64,000 bases of DNA, from contig NZ_CP162599.1 in assembly GCF_040958695.1 (NCBI RefSeq), forward strand, positions 158,001-222,000. Reading direction: 5' to 3'. Shown here one piece after another: positions 63,109-64,000 of this stretch (the first letter of the stretch is position 1; each line of letters starts with the position of its first letter). A model generated the notes under the pieces. That model worked only from the letters and a program-made list of their open reading frames with translations. It searched no databases and was not told where the DNA came from. Made by a program: the position numbers and the translations under genes. Source of the stretch: Ornithinibacillus sp. 4-3. GTDB lineage: Bacteria > Bacillota > Bacilli > Bacillales > Amphibacillaceae.

Positions 63109-64000
63109 TTGTCTATTCATTTAATTCCTATATTATCTTCATTAGCCGTGTTTTTCATTTTAGCAAATTTATTTTCGTTACCATGGATCATTTATCAATA
63201 TCGAAAGCATGGTTATTTTAACTTCTGGCGTTCATTTATTTTAGTAAGTTTTCTTTTTTATTTAATGACAGCATTCTTTTTAGTAATTCTACCACTGCCA
63301 CAAACAATGGAAAATTGTAGTGATATGGTAAATCAAATGTTTTCACAGCTAAAACCATTTCAATTTTTAGATGATATTGCTAGAGAAACAGGAGTTGTTT
63401 GGAATTCCTTTACTACATATAAGTTATTGATTGGAGCACGTAGTGTATATCAAGTCATTTTTAATATCTTTCTTTTGATTCCGTTAGGTGTATATTTAAG
63501 ATTTTATTTCCAAAAGCGTGGTAAATGGTATGTAGCATTCCTTTTTGGATTTGCATTATCATTATTTTTCGAAGTAACACAGCGGACAGGGATTTTTGGC
63601 ATTTATGAATGTCCATATCGTTTTTTTGATGTTGATGATTTAATGTTAAATACACTTGGGGCAACTATTGGATATTTCTTGGCACCCATATTATTATTCT
63701 TTATTCCATCCAAAGCAAAAATTCAAGCGGCTGATTTAAAGTATAGGCAGGAAAGCCAGGCATCTTATGGTATCCAATTAGTGGAGATGCTCATTAACAT
63801 CATTGCTACTACATTTATCGCTAGTTTGATTGCCTTTTTCTTTTCTGAAATAGTAAGTGTTTTGCTCACGTTATTTTTACTCATTGTTGTTTTACCATAT
63901 TCTTCAAAAGGAATAACAATTGGTGGATTAATCTTGCGCGTACGTATGAAGTTAGAAGTAGGGATATGGTGGAATTTAGTGAAGCGTTACTTTATTTTAA
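63109..64000 (+). CDS. VanZ family membrane protein (3' end beyond window)
   Basis: The frame is open from a TTG at 63109, behind GAAGGAGGAGTATC, to the window edge (297 codons so far). Four to five membrane segments are seen, with VanZ motifs IFNIFLLIPLGVYLRF, SLFFEVTQRTGIFGIYECP and RFFDVDDLMLNTLGATIGY. After ~residue 200 a second pair of membrane segments and GGLILRVRMKLEVG resemble an RDD-type domain, so it is probably a VanZ-RDD fusion. VanZ proteins give low-level teicoplanin or lipoglycopeptide tolerance. Likely originally linked to vanY before IS insertion. Confidence 0.85.
   Translation, partial: MSIHLIPILSSLAVFFILANLFSLPWIIYQYRKHGYFNFWRSFILVSFLFYLMTAFFLVILPLPQTMENCSDMVNQMFSQLKPFQFLDDIARETGVVWNSFTTYKLLIGARSVYQVIFNIFLLIPLGVYLRFYFQKRGKWYVAFLFGFALSLFFEVTQRTGIFGIYECPYRFFDVDDLMLNTLGATIGYFLAPILLFFIPSKAKIQAADLKYRQESQASYGIQLVEMLINIIATTFIASLIAFFFSEIVSVLLTLFLLIVVLPYSSKGITIGGLILRVRMKLEVGIWWNLVKRYFIL

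Noticed and set aside
61547..64000. Transferable vancomycin-resistance cluster
   Set aside because: No vanH, vanA/B-type ligase or vanX genes are present; VanY and VanZ homologues are common chromosomal genes in bacilli.
1..64000. tRNA, rRNA genes or CRISPR arrays
   Set aside because: No cloverleaf-like clusters, rRNA segments or regularly spaced repeats were seen on reading the window.

Overview
The window is an AT-rich chromosomal segment from a Bacillaceae bacterium, most like Oceanobacillus, Virgibacillus or a related halotolerant or alkaliphilic genus. The evidence is strong AGGAGG-type ribosome binding sites with frequent TTG and GTG starts, lipoprotein signals with LAAC/LVAC lipoboxes, and typical Bacillaceae genes (CcpN, YqfL, RocB, PaiB, GbsR-type regulator, OpuC). 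A complete seven-gene Mrp Na+/H+ antiporter operon and an OpuC osmoprotectant transporter fit life in salty or alkaline conditions. No rRNA, tRNA or CRISPR array was recognised.

Layout. 1-5.0 kb: the 3' part of an alpha/beta hydrolase, a MarR-CPBP protease module bracketed by two copies of the hydrolase gene's tail, a thioredoxin-like protein, a LysR regulator and a MOSC protein. 5.3-10.6 kb: an acetoin/butanediol-type dehydrogenase, then ppdK divergent from ccpN-yqfL, a self-contained PEP/pyruvate control circuit. 10.6-28.8 kb: a palindromic intergenic repeat, then a large peptide/arginine catabolism island made of an IclR regulator, a dimethylarginine-hydrolase-like enzyme, RocB, two complete but differently ordered oligopeptide ABC transporters and a beta-lactamase-fold hydrolase. 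Both transporter operons carry the same 19-bp palindrome downstream of their promoters. 29.0-31.2 kb: small stress or accessory genes (GNAT, AraC, SnoaL-like, PhnB-like). 31.2-37.1 kb: mrpABCDEFG on the minus strand, with a terminator-like hairpin in its leader. 37.4-39.5 kb: an aldo/keto reductase and a DUF418 membrane protein.

39.7-43.9 kb: a degenerate ABC-ATPase fused to a LytTR DNA-binding domain, followed by an intact ABC transporter, then an ECF sigma factor whose 5' end appears to need either a -1 frameshift at A_AAA_AAG or an ATT start, and its membrane anti-sigma partner. 43.9-50.4 kb: a methyltransferase, RarD, a DUF2339 giant membrane protein, another palindromic repeat and a two-component system. 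50.7-51.6 kb: an EamA transporter pseudogene cut by a 65-bp IS200/IS605-derived micro-element. 51.6-58.1 kb: an M20 amidohydrolase and an OpuC operon that carries two tandem substrate-binding proteins, divergent from a GbsR-type regulator. 58.3-64 kb: a small HD hydrolase, PaiB, a second two-component system followed by VanY and (after a tnpB-remnant IS) a VanZ-family gene that runs off the window.

How they fit together: the central theme is uptake and use of peptides and arginine derivatives feeding carbon metabolism, next to Na+/pH and osmotic homeostasis and cell-wall sensing. The most unusual signals are the ECF sigma frameshift site, the pseudo-ABC-LytTR regulator, the minimal IS605-type element whose removal exactly restores its host gene, and the shared palindrome that may co-regulate the two Opp operons.
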